This document shows positions 36,271 through 48,380 of a stretch of DNA of 56,965 nt, in pieces. Under the pieces are notes generated by a model. It ran no database searches, was not told the DNA's origin, and saw nothing but the letters and a program-made list of their open reading frames with translations. Position 1 is the stretch's first letter; the number at the start of each line of letters is the position of its first letter. Position numbers and translations under genes: made by a program. The stretch comes from Geminicoccaceae bacterium (GTDB lineage Bacteria > Pseudomonadota > Alphaproteobacteria > Geminicoccales > Geminicoccaceae), in NCBI GenBank assembly GCA_028279345.1, contig JANQNY010000065.1, positions 1 through 56,965 on the forward strand, written 5' to 3'.

Positions 36271-36747
36271 TTGGGACGGACGCTCGACTCCATCGATCGG
36301 CGCATCCTGTGTGAGCTTCGCTACGAAGCGCGGCTGAAGAACACGGAGCTCGCCCAGCGTGTCGGCCTGTCGCCGACGCCCTGCTGGAATCGCGTGCGCG
36401 CATTGGAGCGCGATGGCGTGATCGAGCGCTACGTCACCGTGCTCCACGGCAAGGCATTGGGCCTTCCCGACACCGTGTTCGTCGAAGTGATGCTCGCCCA
36501 GCACGACGAGGGCACGCTGCAAGCGTTCGGCGCGGCGGTCGAGGCGCTGCCGGAGGTTATCGAGGCTTGGCTGGTCTCCGGCGAGTACGATTACATGATC
36601 AAGGTCGCCGTCGCCGGAGCTGAAGGCTACCAGCACTTCCTCCGCGAAAAGCTGTTCCACCTGCCGGGTATCCGTCATACGCGATCGAGCTTCGCGCTCG
36701 TCTGCCTCAAGCAGACCTACTCGGCCTCCCTGCCCGCTGCGGGCTGA
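36271..36747 (+). CDS. Lrp/AsnC family transcriptional regulator
   Basis: 158-residue regulator with an N-terminal helix-turn-helix (DSIDRRILCELRYEARLKNTELAQRVGLSPTPCWNRVRALERDGVI) and a C-terminal RAM effector domain with the VIEAWLVSGEYDYMIKV block. No ATG fits; TTG at 36271 is the only likely start, since the in-frame codons before it run to a stop 15 bases upstream. It is divergent to the leucine-dehydrogenase and oxidoreductase genes and probably controls them in response to an amino acid. Confidence 0.9.
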   Translation: MGRTLDSIDRRILCELRYEARLKNTELAQRVGLSPTPCWNRVRALERDGVIERYVTVLHGKALGLPDTVFVEVMLAQHDEGTLQAFGAAVEALPEVIEAWLVSGEYDYMIKVAVAGAEGYQHFLREKLFHLPGIRHTRSSFALVCLKQTYSASLPAAG

Positions 36748-36765
36748 GGACGCGGCCCCCGTCGC

Positions 36766-37803
36766 TCAGGCGACCGAGACCGGGGGCAGTACCGCTTTGA
36801 TCACCCGTCGGAATCGCTCGGCGACCTTGGCGAAGCCTGCGCTCGTGCCATGGATCTCGTCGGCCCAGTCCGTGACGTCGGGCATCGCGTTGCGGCAATC
36901 GACCAGATGCACCCCGGAGTTGGCCGCCGCCAACGTCTCGAAGCGGCCATACAGCTGATCAAGCAACACCTTGATCACCCCGCGACGAAGCTGCGGCTCA
37001 AAGATCCGACGCGCATCCAAGGGCTGGCCCAACCACTCGTTCTTGGCGGCCCATTGCGGATTGCGCTGATCGTTCGCGCCCCACGGGTGCGGGAACACGT
37101 AGTCATAGGCGTGAATGAAGATCGGCAGTTGGACGAAATCGGCGTCGGCGCGGATCGTGGTGACTACCCTTTCGTACGCAGCGATGAGCCTGTTCAGCGT
37201 CTGGTCCACCGCCGGCTGGTTGATCAGCTGCGCCGGCTCGGTGATCCCGGCCTGGAAGTCGACCAGAAGATCCTGCAGCACCGGCTTCCCCGTTTCGGGA
37301 TCCTCACCGATCACGTCGTTGCCGGCGGCCGAGAAGAGGAAGCCCTGCACTTCACCGCGGAAGCGCCCGAGCGCCTGCATGTACTCGGTTTTGCCGCGGC
37401 CGATGTCGTTCAGCACCATATTCTGCGCGGTATCGCCGGCCGCGCCCACGGACCAGATCAGGTAGTCGTTCTCGAGGTTGTCGATGACCTCACGGATGAA
37501 CACCGGGAACTGGAACCAGCTGTCGCCTTCGGACACCAGGATCGGCAGCCGCTCGCCGGCCCTGCGTCGCGCGTGGAAGTCCTGCTTCCGCCGCCAGCGG
37601 GCGAGGCCATTGCCGATGGCCATGCCGCTCTCCGCCTCGACCTCGGCGTCCGTCATGTTGACCAAGTCGGGGTTGGGCCGGATACGTAAGTCGAAGCCGC
37701 CATCACCCTTTGCGACAATCGAGTATTCGGCAATCACCGCTTCATCGACAGACGTGTCGCGAAGCATCTCCAAATATCTACTGTAGCTGATTTTTTCAGG
37801 CAT
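36766..37803 (-). CDS. Cytoplasmic SGNH/GDSL-like hydrolase
   Basis: 345-residue protein with the SGNH hydrolase layout. Block I is SEGDSWFQFP with nucleophile Ser95; block II is the VGAAGDT Gly near 120; block III is SAAGNDV with Gly161/Asn162; block V is DEIHGTSAGF with Asp315 and His318. Such enzymes cleave esters or peptidoglycan/lipid acyl groups. No signal peptide is seen, so it acts inside the cell, which is unusual for the group. The ATG at 37803 is eight bases from a strong GGGGGAGG site; the ATG at 37809 is too close. It shares a 102-base divergent promoter with a cytoplasmic trypsin-like protease. Target unknown. Confidence 0.82.
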   Translation of the reverse strand: MPEKISYSRYLEMLRDTSVDEAVIAEYSIVAKGDGGFDLRIRPNPDLVNMTDAEVEAESGMAIGNGLARWRRKQDFHARRRAGERLPILVSEGDSWFQFPVFIREVIDNLENDYLIWSVGAAGDTAQNMVLNDIGRGKTEYMQALGRFRGEVQGFLFSAAGNDVIGEDPETGKPVLQDLLVDFQAGITEPAQLINQPAVDQTLNRLIAAYERVVTTIRADADFVQLPIFIHAYDYVFPHPWGANDQRNPQWAAKNEWLGQPLDARRIFEPQLRRGVIKVLLDQLYGRFETLAAANSGVHLVDCRNAMPDVTDWADEIHGTSAGFAKVAERFRRVIKAVLPPVSVA

Positions 37804-37905
37804 TGACATTTCCTCCCCCTAATCTGCATTAGGAATAGGGACGCCAGCAGCGATGGTCAATCTCAAATAGAGAATAGGGCGTCGACACCGGGTGGGCGCA
37901 GGTCG

Positions 37906-39069
37906 ATGGCAAAGACGAACAAGATCTTCAAAGCGCTCAATGAGGCAGCGCTGGAGCGCTACAGCGTCGTCAGGAACGAGGTGGAAAAAGCGCAACGAGA
38001 GATCGCCTCCGGCGAATACGTTCCGGACGAAAAGGAGATCAGAGACTTCGCGGAACGAGAGCAGAAGCAGACAAAGATCGACGTCCAGACGCGTCGTCCG
38101 CGCACCAAGGCATTGGTCGGATTGGATGAACGGCAGATCGGCGAGACGCGCGACTATCTTTCGATCGAGTTCTTCGAAGCCGGGCTCCACGCCGCGCGTT
38201 CGGTAGGCCGCATCAGCCGCATGGGTGGTGCCATGACGGGCACAGGCGTCCTCGTCGGTCACGACGTGGTCTTGACCAACAACCACGTCCTCCAGTCGGC
38301 GGCGGAGGCCCGTGCCAGCGAGTTCGACTTGGATTTCGAAGAGAACCGGTTCGGCGCCGCCAAGCGCTCCCGGCACTTTGAACTAGACCCCGATCGGTTT
38401 TTCATGACGCACAAGGACTTGGATTTCTCCTTCGTTGCGGTACAGCCGCACAGCGACATCGACGCGCCGCTCGGCGAGTTCGGCTGGCATGCGCTGATCC
38501 GCGAGCAAGGCAAGATCCGCTTGGGTGACCCGGTCAACCTCATCCATCATCCGCTTGGCCAGACCAAGTCGGTGACCGTCCACAACAGCAATTTCCTTTA
38601 CCTCGTTGAAACCAAGGACTTGAGCGACTTCTGCTGGTACTCGAGTGATACAGAGCCTGGGAGCTCCGGCGCACCGGTTTTCAACAATCGCTGGGAGATC
38701 GTCGCGCTGCACCACCGTTCGATCCCCAAACAACGCGACGACGGTCTTTTCGAAGCAGTCAGCGGCGAGCCGTTGACGGAAGACGATCTCCGAAGGCGCC
38801 CGGAACGCGCGGTCTGGATCGCCAATGAGGGTATCCGTGTGTCGCGCATCGTGCCGGCGCTGGAGGAGGCAGAGTTCAAGACGGCAAGCCAGCGCGCTCT
38901 CCGCGACGAGCTCGTCAAACTCTGGACCCGCGCCAACGCCGGTGAGGTCATCGGTCAGGAGTGGCACCGCGGCGTGCCGCCTCTGGAGACGTCGCCACCG
39001 GACCAAGCCGACCTCCTCCGCGTCCATCGCACGCGGCGGCAGCTGCGGATCGAGATCGATCTAGATTAG
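37906..39069 (+). CDS. Cytoplasmic V8/trypsin-like serine protease with helical N-terminal domain
   Basis: 387-residue protein. Residues 1-85 are highly charged and helical (KIFKALNEAALERY onward) and may be an adaptor or effector-associated domain. The chymotrypsin-fold domain follows: GTGVLVGHDVVLTNNHVL with His127, KDLDFSFV with Asp173 and EPGSSGAPVF with Ser254; a conserved-looking IANEGIRVSRI follows and a charged tail ends the protein. There is no signal peptide or membrane segment, so it works in the cytosol. Proteases of this type occur in conflict and stress modules of soil bacteria. It is divergent to the SGNH hydrolase gene. Base use is less GC-extreme than flanks. Confidence 0.85.
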   Translation: MAKTNKIFKALNEAALERYSVVRNEVEKAQREIASGEYVPDEKEIRDFAEREQKQTKIDVQTRRPRTKALVGLDERQIGETRDYLSIEFFEAGLHAARSVGRISRMGGAMTGTGVLVGHDVVLTNNHVLQSAAEARASEFDLDFEENRFGAAKRSRHFELDPDRFFMTHKDLDFSFVAVQPHSDIDAPLGEFGWHALIREQGKIRLGDPVNLIHHPLGQTKSVTVHNSNFLYLVETKDLSDFCWYSSDTEPGSSGAPVFNNRWEIVALHHRSIPKQRDDGLFEAVSGEPLTEDDLRRRPERAVWIANEGIRVSRIVPALEEAEFKTASQRALRDELVKLWTRANAGEVIGQEWHRGVPPLETSPPDQADLLRVHRTRRQLRIEIDLD

Positions 39070-39246
39070 CCCCTCTGCAGCATGGCGATCCCGGTCGAAG
39101 GCAAGCCTCGCGACGCGGTATGTGCGCACCTTCCAGTTACCGCCCTAGCCTCGGGAAACCCCGTGGCGGGTCGGCTGCCATCGGCAAGGTGCAGCGTCGT
39201 TCGCCCGTCTCGGGTTAGCCATAGCTTCAGCGCTCGACGGCATCGC

Positions 39247-39933
39247 TCACTCTGGGCCCGTCGCCGGTGGTTGCAGCGCTCCAAGACGGTGCGGGCCGTC
39301 CCCGCGCAGCGGGGAGAGATAGCCGCACGGATGAAACTCGTCATAGTCGACGAAGAACAGCACGGTCGTCTCAATGGTGCAGGCTGCGCCGTCCGCGGTG
39401 CAGGCCGCCTCAGTCCGTCCGCGCACGCGCACGCTTGCCGCCAGACGTCCGTAGTCGACCCAAACCACGTGGTCGCGGCCGTCGTCGCCTCGATAAGCGC
39501 GACCGGCGATGGAGCGCGCCAATGTCGACGCGCTGGGGCCCGTGATGGAACGTTGCTCATAGAGCGCACGACCAGGGTTGGGCAGCGCCACGGATCCCAG
39601 CGCTTCGCGCGCCGTCGGAGGGTCAGGGTCTGGCCACCCGGGCGTGGGGGCGGCTGCTGGCTCGAGCACGGGGCTGAGGCCACCAGTCCCTTCGCAGACC
39701 GCGTCGACGCAGACGAGTTTCACGACGTGCGCGACCCGCCAGTCGCCGAGTTCGACAGCCACCGCGGACCAGTCGGCCTCGCCTGTTGATGGTAGCGAGT
39801 GCAGCATGTCCGCGGCTTCACAGCCGCGTACGGATGTGACAGCGCCCTCCACTGAATGAAGCCAAGAACTCAGCATGAGCACGATAAGCCCGCAAGCCGC
39901 GATTCGGCTTGTATGACGCGAATGATACGCCAT
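39247..39933 (-). CDS. Secreted cysteine-containing protein of unknown function
   Basis: 228-residue protein with a signal peptide (about SRIAACGLIVLMLSSWLHS, cut near EGA). The mature part has seven cysteines by my reading (in RGCEAA, LVCVDAVCEG, AACTADGAACT and HPCGYL), so disulfides are likely, plus a central Pro-rich segment. An AGGAGGGGAGG ribosome site precedes the ATG at 39933. I recognise no domain. It converges on the cytosolic protease gene with a 177-base gap that holds nothing clear. Confidence 0.7.
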   Translation of the reverse strand: MAYHSRHTSRIAACGLIVLMLSSWLHSVEGAVTSVRGCEAADMLHSLPSTGEADWSAVAVELGDWRVAHVVKLVCVDAVCEGTGGLSPVLEPAAAPTPGWPDPDPPTAREALGSVALPNPGRALYEQRSITGPSASTLARSIAGRAYRGDDGRDHVVWVDYGRLAASVRVRGRTEAACTADGAACTIETTVLFFVDYDEFHPCGYLSPLRGDGPHRLGALQPPATGPE

Positions 39934-40292
39934 CTGCCTCCCCTCCTTATTCGCCTACATCTTTTGCTAAGCCACCTACTTCTTTTCCAATGCTCAGAAA
40001 ATGAGAAATCCAAATGGAAGACCCGGTGACGACTTCCCGAGACAGCCATTCTCAAAGTCGTAGCCACCTGGAAGAGCTCGTGAAGGCTCGTCGTGAGGCG
40101 CACGTGACATCGACGGCATTCTAGCGAAATGTCATCGAAATGTCATAAACAAAACCCAGCCGACGCTCACCGGTGCCGGCGTGGTGCGGTGGCACCCTGA
40201 CATTGTCAGCGAACACCAGGGCGCTTAGGGCTCAAGCACCTGCGGCTCAGTGCGATCGCCGGCCCCATGAGCTACGTGTTTCGCTGAGACCC
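39934..40292. other. Divergent intergenic region, AT-richer, with tandem repeat
   Basis: 359 bases between the divergent secreted-protein genes. The first 100 bases are AT-richer and pyrimidine-rich (TTTTGCTAAG, TTCTTTTCC) and should hold the promoter of the minus-strand gene. A two-copy 11-base tandem repeat lies at 40125-40146 (listed separately). A small open frame on the minus strand (40103-39870) is not convincing. No RNA gene or terminator is seen. Confidence 0.4.
40125..40146 (+). promoter_or_regulatory. Tandem 11-base repeat resembling a Pho box
   Basis: CGAAATGTCAT occurs twice in direct tandem. TGTCAT followed by five bases and TGTCAT is the spacing and core of the PhoB binding box (two 11-base units), and it lies about 150 bases upstream of the plus-strand secreted-protein gene. 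The -10 placement downstream is not convincing. Given the C-P lyase operon in this window, Pho control would make sense, but this is a pattern match only. Confidence 0.4.
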
Positions 40293-41116
40293 ATGCGCCC
40301 GAGCTTGCTCTTTGCGCTCTCGACCCTCGTGGTTGCGGGCAGCGTCAGCGCCGCCGAGATGCAATTCGATGCTTGGCGTGGCGCTTGCGCGGAGACCTGC
40401 ACCTTGGTGACACCGGTCGCGTTCGGGGCGCGGCTGCTGATCACGCCGGCCGACGACGGCGGCCTCGGCGTGCGGCTCCTCGACATTGCCCCGGAGGTGA
40501 CGAGCCCGATTACATTGACGTTTCCCGGGATGCCGGTGGCGATCACGCTGGCGCCCCGGGACTGGCGCGCCGACGGCGCGACCTCGGTCTTGGTCCCCGG
40601 GCCGCACGAGCGCGCCGCCATTCTGGAGCTGCTCCCTGCCGTCGACGAGGTGAGCGTCGAATGGAGCGCAGAGGGCGGTCCGCGCGCGGCAGCACTGCCA
40701 ACCGCTGGCGCCGGAGCTTCGCTCGACTGGCTGGTCGAGGTGACGGGCGCGCACGTGCGCATCGTCGACCAAGAAGCACCGCGGGTGACGTGGAGCGAAG
40801 ATCCGAGCGCCTTTCTGGCGGCGATCGACGCATGCCGCCGCGATGCGACGACGCCGCTTCTAGCAGTCCTCCACGCGGGGCCTTGTCCGAAAGCCAGTAT
40901 GTGGTGGTTGCCATCGACCAGCGCGGACGCGAGCGGCGCTGCTTCGCCCGAAAAGACGGCAGCGCGGTGACCGATTGGCGCGACGGCGCCGGCGAAGACG
41001 CGCGGCGACGCGGACCCCGCTTGACGTTGACGCCGGACGATGCCTGCTACGACCATGAAGTGCTGAGCGACGCGCAGGGACGCCCGATCGGCATCCTCTC
41101 CCACAACCGTTGCTGA
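40293..41116 (+). pseudogene. Secreted protein gene with a probable one-base frameshift
   Basis: From the ATG at 40293 the frame encodes a signal peptide (MRPSLLFALSTLVVAGSVSAAE) and about 175 protein-like residues (EMQFDAWRGACAETCTLV onward). After about residue 195 that frame ends in low-quality sequence at 40970, while the -1 frame becomes protein-like (SESQYVVVAIDQRGRERRCFA to LSHNRC) and ends at 41116. Adding one G to the GGGG run at 40877-40880 would join them into a product of about 275 residues. Either a sequencing or assembly error, or a real frameshift mutation. No family recognised; the cysteines suggest a periplasmic, disulfide-bonded protein. Confidence 0.62.
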
Positions 41117-41147
41117 ACGCTTCACGACACAGTCACTGTTCACCCTT

Positions 41148-41173
41148 ATGGCCAGTGACGTACTGGTTGCCAT
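41148..41173. promoter_or_regulatory. Inverted repeat upstream of pckG
   Basis: ATGGCCAGT and ACTGG(TT)GCCAT form an interrupted inverted repeat around GACGT, about 57 bases before the pckG start and 31 bases after the preceding frameshifted gene. It could be an operator of pckG or a weak terminator of the upstream gene. No run of T follows it, so I lean towards regulation. Confidence 0.35.
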
Positions 41174-41229
41174 GCGTTAGCGTCCCGACCATCCCCGGAA
41201 GCGCGCAATCATCGAAGAGGAGGACGTCC

Positions 41230-43080
<1,851 letters not shown>

Positions 43081-43095
43081 GCTCGGTCCACCAGA

Positions 43096-43135
43096 GCACC
43101 GCCCGCGATGACGCTAAGTCGTCGCGGGCGGGTGC
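43096..43135 (+). terminator. Hairpin after pckG
   Basis: A GC-rich stem (arms beginning GCACCGCCCGCG and ending CGCGGGCGGGTGC, loop GCTAA) with one mismatch and one bulge lies 15 bases after the pckG stop. There is no clear T tract, as is common in this GC-rich genome, so it is a probable but not certain terminator. Confidence 0.65.
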
Positions 43136-43152
43136 CCTAACGCTCTCCGGCG

Positions 43153-43938
43153 GTGCATGCTCTCGCCAAAGCGGTCGGCATTCTCACCGACCCCCAGGCT
43201 GTTCTGCTCCTGCTGCTGGCAGCAGCCGGCATCGCCATGCTCCTCGGAGCCGACCTGTGGCTGCGCGGGTTCACGCTGGCGGCGCTCGTCTTCGCCTGCA
43301 CCATCGGGCTCACCCCGTTGCCGGAATGGGCGCTGCGGAACCTGGAGGAGCGCGTTCCGCCCACACCGATCGATTGGAACGCCGTCGATGGCATTGTCGT
43401 GCTCGGGGGCGGCACCGACGACAGCTCGCTGGCGGAGGAACGCCAGACCTATCTCCTTTCGGGCGCTGCCGAACGCCTGACGGCTGCCGTCGGGCTGAGC
43501 CGCCGCCACCCTGACGTGCCGATCGTGATCAGTGGCTTCTCGCACCTCGTCGACCATGTCGGCTGGTCCGAAGGCGAGATCACACGCCGGTTGCTCGCCG
43601 ACCTGGGCGTGCCGGCTGAACGCTTCCTGTTCGAAGAGCGCTCGCGGAACACCTTCGAGAACGCGGTGGAGACGCACGCACTCACGGGCGATACGGGCGG
43701 CCGCCACGTGCTCGTTACCTCCGCCTTCCACATGCCGCGCGCAGTCGCCACGTTCCGGGCGCAGGGGTTCGACGTCCTTGCCTATCCGGTCGACTACCGG
43801 GCACCCGACCCGCGTCGTTCCTGGTGGCCATTCGATATTGGCGCGCGGTTCGCGTGGGCCGAGGTCGCACTCAAGGAGTGGCTCGGTTTGATAGCCTACC
43901 GAGCGCTGGGGCGGACCGACACGCTGCTGCCGTCCTGA
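43153..43938 (+). CDS. YdcF/SanA family (DUF218) membrane protein
   Basis: 261-residue protein. Two hydrophobic segments near residues 14-33 and 38-52 anchor it in the inner membrane; the DUF218 domain follows with VDGIVVLGGGTDD near 78, PIVISGF near 122, ERSRNTFENAVET near 162 and HVLVTSAFHMPRAVATFRAQGFDVLAYPVDY near 186. The family is linked to cell-envelope steps (SanA, ElyC), but its reaction is unknown. It starts with GTG, 18 bases after the pckG hairpin, and ends facing the glycosyltransferase gene. Confidence 0.87.
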   Translation: MHALAKAVGILTDPQAVLLLLLAAAGIAMLLGADLWLRGFTLAALVFACTIGLTPLPEWALRNLEERVPPTPIDWNAVDGIVVLGGGTDDSSLAEERQTYLLSGAAERLTAAVGLSRRHPDVPIVISGFSHLVDHVGWSEGEITRRLLADLGVPAERFLFEERSRNTFENAVETHALTGDTGGRHVLVTSAFHMPRAVATFRAQGFDVLAYPVDYRAPDPRRSWWPFDIGARFAWAEVALKEWLGLIAYRALGRTDTLLPS

Positions 43939-43963
43939 CCGATCAGGCATCGCAGGAGTTCCG

Positions 43964-45454
43964 TCAAGGCGCCTCAGCGTAGCCCTGAAAGCCCTCCGCT
44001 AGGCTGATCGACAGCGGGAAGCCCCGATCGTGGTGGGTCTCGATGACCGTTTCGAGCGCCAGCTCGGTCGAGGCGAAGCGCCGGCTGATCGCTCTTGGCA
44101 GATCGGCTTTGGTGACGATCACGAAGACCGCATCCGGGTCGTCGGGGAACGCGGTCACCAGCTCGAAGTGATTGTTCACCTCGCCGTCCGGGTTCCACAT
44201 CACGGCACGCTCGAGCGGCCAGCGCGTCCCCTCGAGCACGTTCGCCAAAAGCATGCGGTCGGTCATCACGAGCCAGGCGTTCGGATCGGCCGTCAGGATA
44301 GGATCAACGTGCGCGCTCACCTGGTCGACCCCCCGGAGCTTGAGGAACGGGTCCAGCGTCCGGCTCCAGGTCGAGGGCTCGTCGCGGTGGGCGCTTGCGG
44401 CGAGGGCGATCAGGGCGGCGACCAACAGGTTCAGGCCGATGGTAGCCCACAAGAGGCCCCGTGCGCGCTTGGCGACGAGCCAAGCGGCGACAGCAACGCT
44501 GAAGCCCAGGTAAGCAGGTGCGGCCCAGTTGGCGTTCGCACGGTTGAGCCAGGCCTGCGCGCAGATGGCGATGAGTAGCGGCAGGCCGATAACCAGCACG
44601 AAGCGCATCGCCGGATCGCGCCAGGTGGCGGGACGGAAGCAGAGCCAGACAAGCACGGCAAAGGCGATCGGCCCGAAGACCCCCACCTGGCTCACCACGA
44701 ACTCGAGAAGCTCGCCCATCCGCTCGATGGAGGGTGTCGTGGCGGTGCCGGCAAGGTCCGCGTTTTCGCCGAGATGACGGAAGGTGGGAAAGCCGTTGTT
44801 GAGGTTCCAGAGGAGGTTGGGCGACGCGACCACCACGGCTCCCAAGGCGGCGAGGCCCAGGCCCCGAAGCCGCAGTCCGGCTCGCCAGTGCGGGTCAACG
44901 AGGAGCAGCAGCACCACCGCACCAAGCCAGGCGAGGATCGTGTACTTGCCTAGGAAACCGAAGCCGAGCGCAGCACCGGTCAGGAGCCACCAGCCATCGC
45001 CGCCGTGTTTCAGCGCCCGGACGAGACCGAGGCTCGCGAGCGCCCAGCCCAGCATCATCGGCGGATCGGTCGACGCGATCAGAGAGGAGACACTCACGGC
45101 CGGCAGCGTGAGATAGAGGAGTGCCGAAACCGCACCGACCTCACGGTCGAAAAGGGCACGACCAAGAAAGAACAGGACGAGTGCTATGAGCGCATGCGCG
45201 ACGACGGAAGGCAACCGCATCGCCCAGTGCTGGTCACCGAAGAACTCGGTCGAGAGCCGTATGAGCCAGGGCAGCAAGGGCGGCTTCGAATAGTACCCGC
45301 CGGCGGGATGTTCGCCGTATAGCCAATACTGCGCCTCGTCGCCGGAGAGCGGCAGCGGATCCAACAGCGCGTTGACGGCAAGCCGCGCAAGGATCAGCGC
45401 CGTTAGCAGGAAGATCACCACGCCCGGTCGCGCGAGCGGCGCAGCAGCGCCCAA
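43964..45454 (-). CDS. ArnT-like family 39 glycosyltransferase
   Basis: 496-residue integral membrane glycosyltransferase of the GT-C/PMT type. Seen: the N-terminal catalytic acid motif PLSGDEAQYWLYGEHPAGGYYSKPPLLPWLI near residue 35-65 (periplasmic loop 1, Asp-Glu), around ten further membrane helices, then a C-terminal soluble part ending in EGFQGYAEAP. Such enzymes move a sugar from a lipid carrier to lipid A, cell-wall or protein targets. Adjacent genes give no target. Start (MGAAAPLARPG) is followed at once by the first membrane helix. Confidence 0.87.
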   Translation of the reverse strand: MGAAAPLARPGVVIFLLTALILARLAVNALLDPLPLSGDEAQYWLYGEHPAGGYYSKPPLLPWLIRLSTEFFGDQHWAMRLPSVVAHALIALVLFFLGRALFDREVGAVSALLYLTLPAVSVSSLIASTDPPMMLGWALASLGLVRALKHGGDGWWLLTGAALGFGFLGKYTILAWLGAVVLLLLVDPHWRAGLRLRGLGLAALGAVVVASPNLLWNLNNGFPTFRHLGENADLAGTATTPSIERMGELLEFVVSQVGVFGPIAFAVLVWLCFRPATWRDPAMRFVLVIGLPLLIAICAQAWLNRANANWAAPAYLGFSVAVAAWLVAKRARGLLWATIGLNLLVAALIALAASAHRDEPSTWSRTLDPFLKLRGVDQVSAHVDPILTADPNAWLVMTDRMLLANVLEGTRWPLERAVMWNPDGEVNNHFELVTAFPDDPDAVFVIVTKADLPRAISRRFASTELALETVIETHHDRGFPLSISLAEGFQGYAEAP

Positions 45455-45519
45455 GACTAGGTCTCCAACCAGATTGCCTACCGCGGCGCGTGCATCCTCA
45501 TCGAGCCATTGGATCCATA

Positions 45520-45534
45520 GAGCGGTTGCCGCTC
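45520..45534 (-). terminator. Small stem-loop downstream of purH
   Basis: GAGCGG and CCGCTC form a perfect six-base stem with a TTG loop, 36-51 bases after the purH stop on the minus strand. There is no T tract. It may mark the end of the lysS-rsmB-purH transcript, though the stem is short. Confidence 0.3.
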
Positions 45535-45570
45535 AGCCGGAACCACCTCCGTCCACATTCGTCGCGGGGC

Positions 45571-47105
<1,535 letters not shown>

Positions 47106-47109
<4 letters not shown>

Positions 47110-48380
47110 GCCGAAATCTCGCGTCGAAAGTGGGCGAAGTAGAAGCCGTCAATGCCGCCCTCGACGGCGCAAGGCAATGATCGCCAAGCGCCCCTACCAC
47201 GCGGCAGCAAGCCCAGCTCAGCGGGCGGTGGCACCGGGGCCTCGACCCGTCGCAGCTCCGAGTGGCGTTCGAACCAGGCGGCCGTCAGGTCCTCACCTTC
47301 TTCAGGTTCGAGCGAGCAGGTGGCGAAGACGAGCCGCCCGCCCGGTGCGATGAGCGCCGCCGCCGCATCGAGCAGGCGCGCCTGTTCCTCAGCTTGGCTT
47401 CGGATGTCGGCCTCGTCCCGGTGCCACGGGATGTCCGGGTGGCGGCGGATGGTGCCGGTTGCCGAGCAGGGCGCGTCCAAGAGCACCACGTCGAAGGCGG
47501 GCGCCTGCCAGCTCTTGAGGTCGGCTACCACCGCGTCGACATCCAGGCCGAGACGGCGCAGGTTGTCCTGCAGCATCCCCATGCGGTCCACATCGTTGTC
47601 CACGGCCGTGACGAGCGCCCCGGCAGCGGCGAGCTGCGCCGTCTTGCCACCGGGAGCGGCCGCCGCGTCGAGCACGCGCCGCCCACGGACATCGCCGAGG
47701 GACAGCACCGGCAAGGTTGCTGCCGCATCCTGCACCCACCACGCACCCTCGTCATAGCCCGCGAGCGCGCCAATGACGCCGGGGTGCTCCAGGCGCACGG
47801 TGTTGGGCCCGAGCGGGCGCCCGCCCAGCCGCTCGGCCCACGCGTCGCGATCGGCCGGCACCGTCAAGTCGAGCGGCGGCTCCTCCGCCTGGATCGCCGC
47901 GATCTGCCGCACCATTTCGCCGCCGTAAACGTGCTCCCAGCGGCGCCGCAGCCAGCCCGGGAGGTTCCGCTCGACTGGCCCGAGCGCCGGCCGATCGCTC
48001 GCGATGCGACGGAGAACGGCGTTGATGAGCCCGGCCTCGGGCCGCTTCTTCGCACGTGCGAGCGCCACGGTCGTGGCCACTGCGGCGTGGGGCGGGGTGT
48101 CGAGTAGCAGCAGCTGACACGCGCCGAGGCGCAGCAGGTTCGCGGCCGTCAAGGCATTGGGACGGTAGCGCAAAAGACGGTCGAGCACGGCGTCGAGCTG
48201 ACCCTTGCGCCGCAGCACCATGGTGGCCAAGAGACGCGCGAAGCCCCGGTCGCGGCCTTCGAGCCCCGCGGCGTCGGCGGCGGCCGCGAACGCCTCCTCC
48301 AAGCGCTTCGGCGGGCGACCGAGAACGGCATCGAGCGTTGCGAGCGCCGCTTTGCGCGGCCGGTCCTCTGCACCGCTCAT
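47106..48380 (-). CDS. rsmB: 16S rRNA (cytosine-C5) methyltransferase RsmB-type
   Basis: 424-residue SAM-dependent m5C methyltransferase. The N-terminal NusB-like RNA-binding part spans about 1-140 ([34 protein letters not shown]); the catalytic domain has the SAM loop [14 protein letters not shown] near residue 245, [16 protein letters not shown] near 305 and the nucleophile Cys in [16 protein letters not shown] near 355. The ATG overlaps the lysS stop as ATGA and the stop overlaps the purH start. Target is most likely position 967 (E. coli numbering) of 16S rRNA, by family. Confidence 0.9.

Noticed and set aside
39066..39683. Alternative 205-codon minus-strand frame next to the secreted cysteine protein
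   Set aside because: The signal peptide and cysteine pattern are in the frame of 39247-39933; this frame has no coherent features and no good ribosome site.
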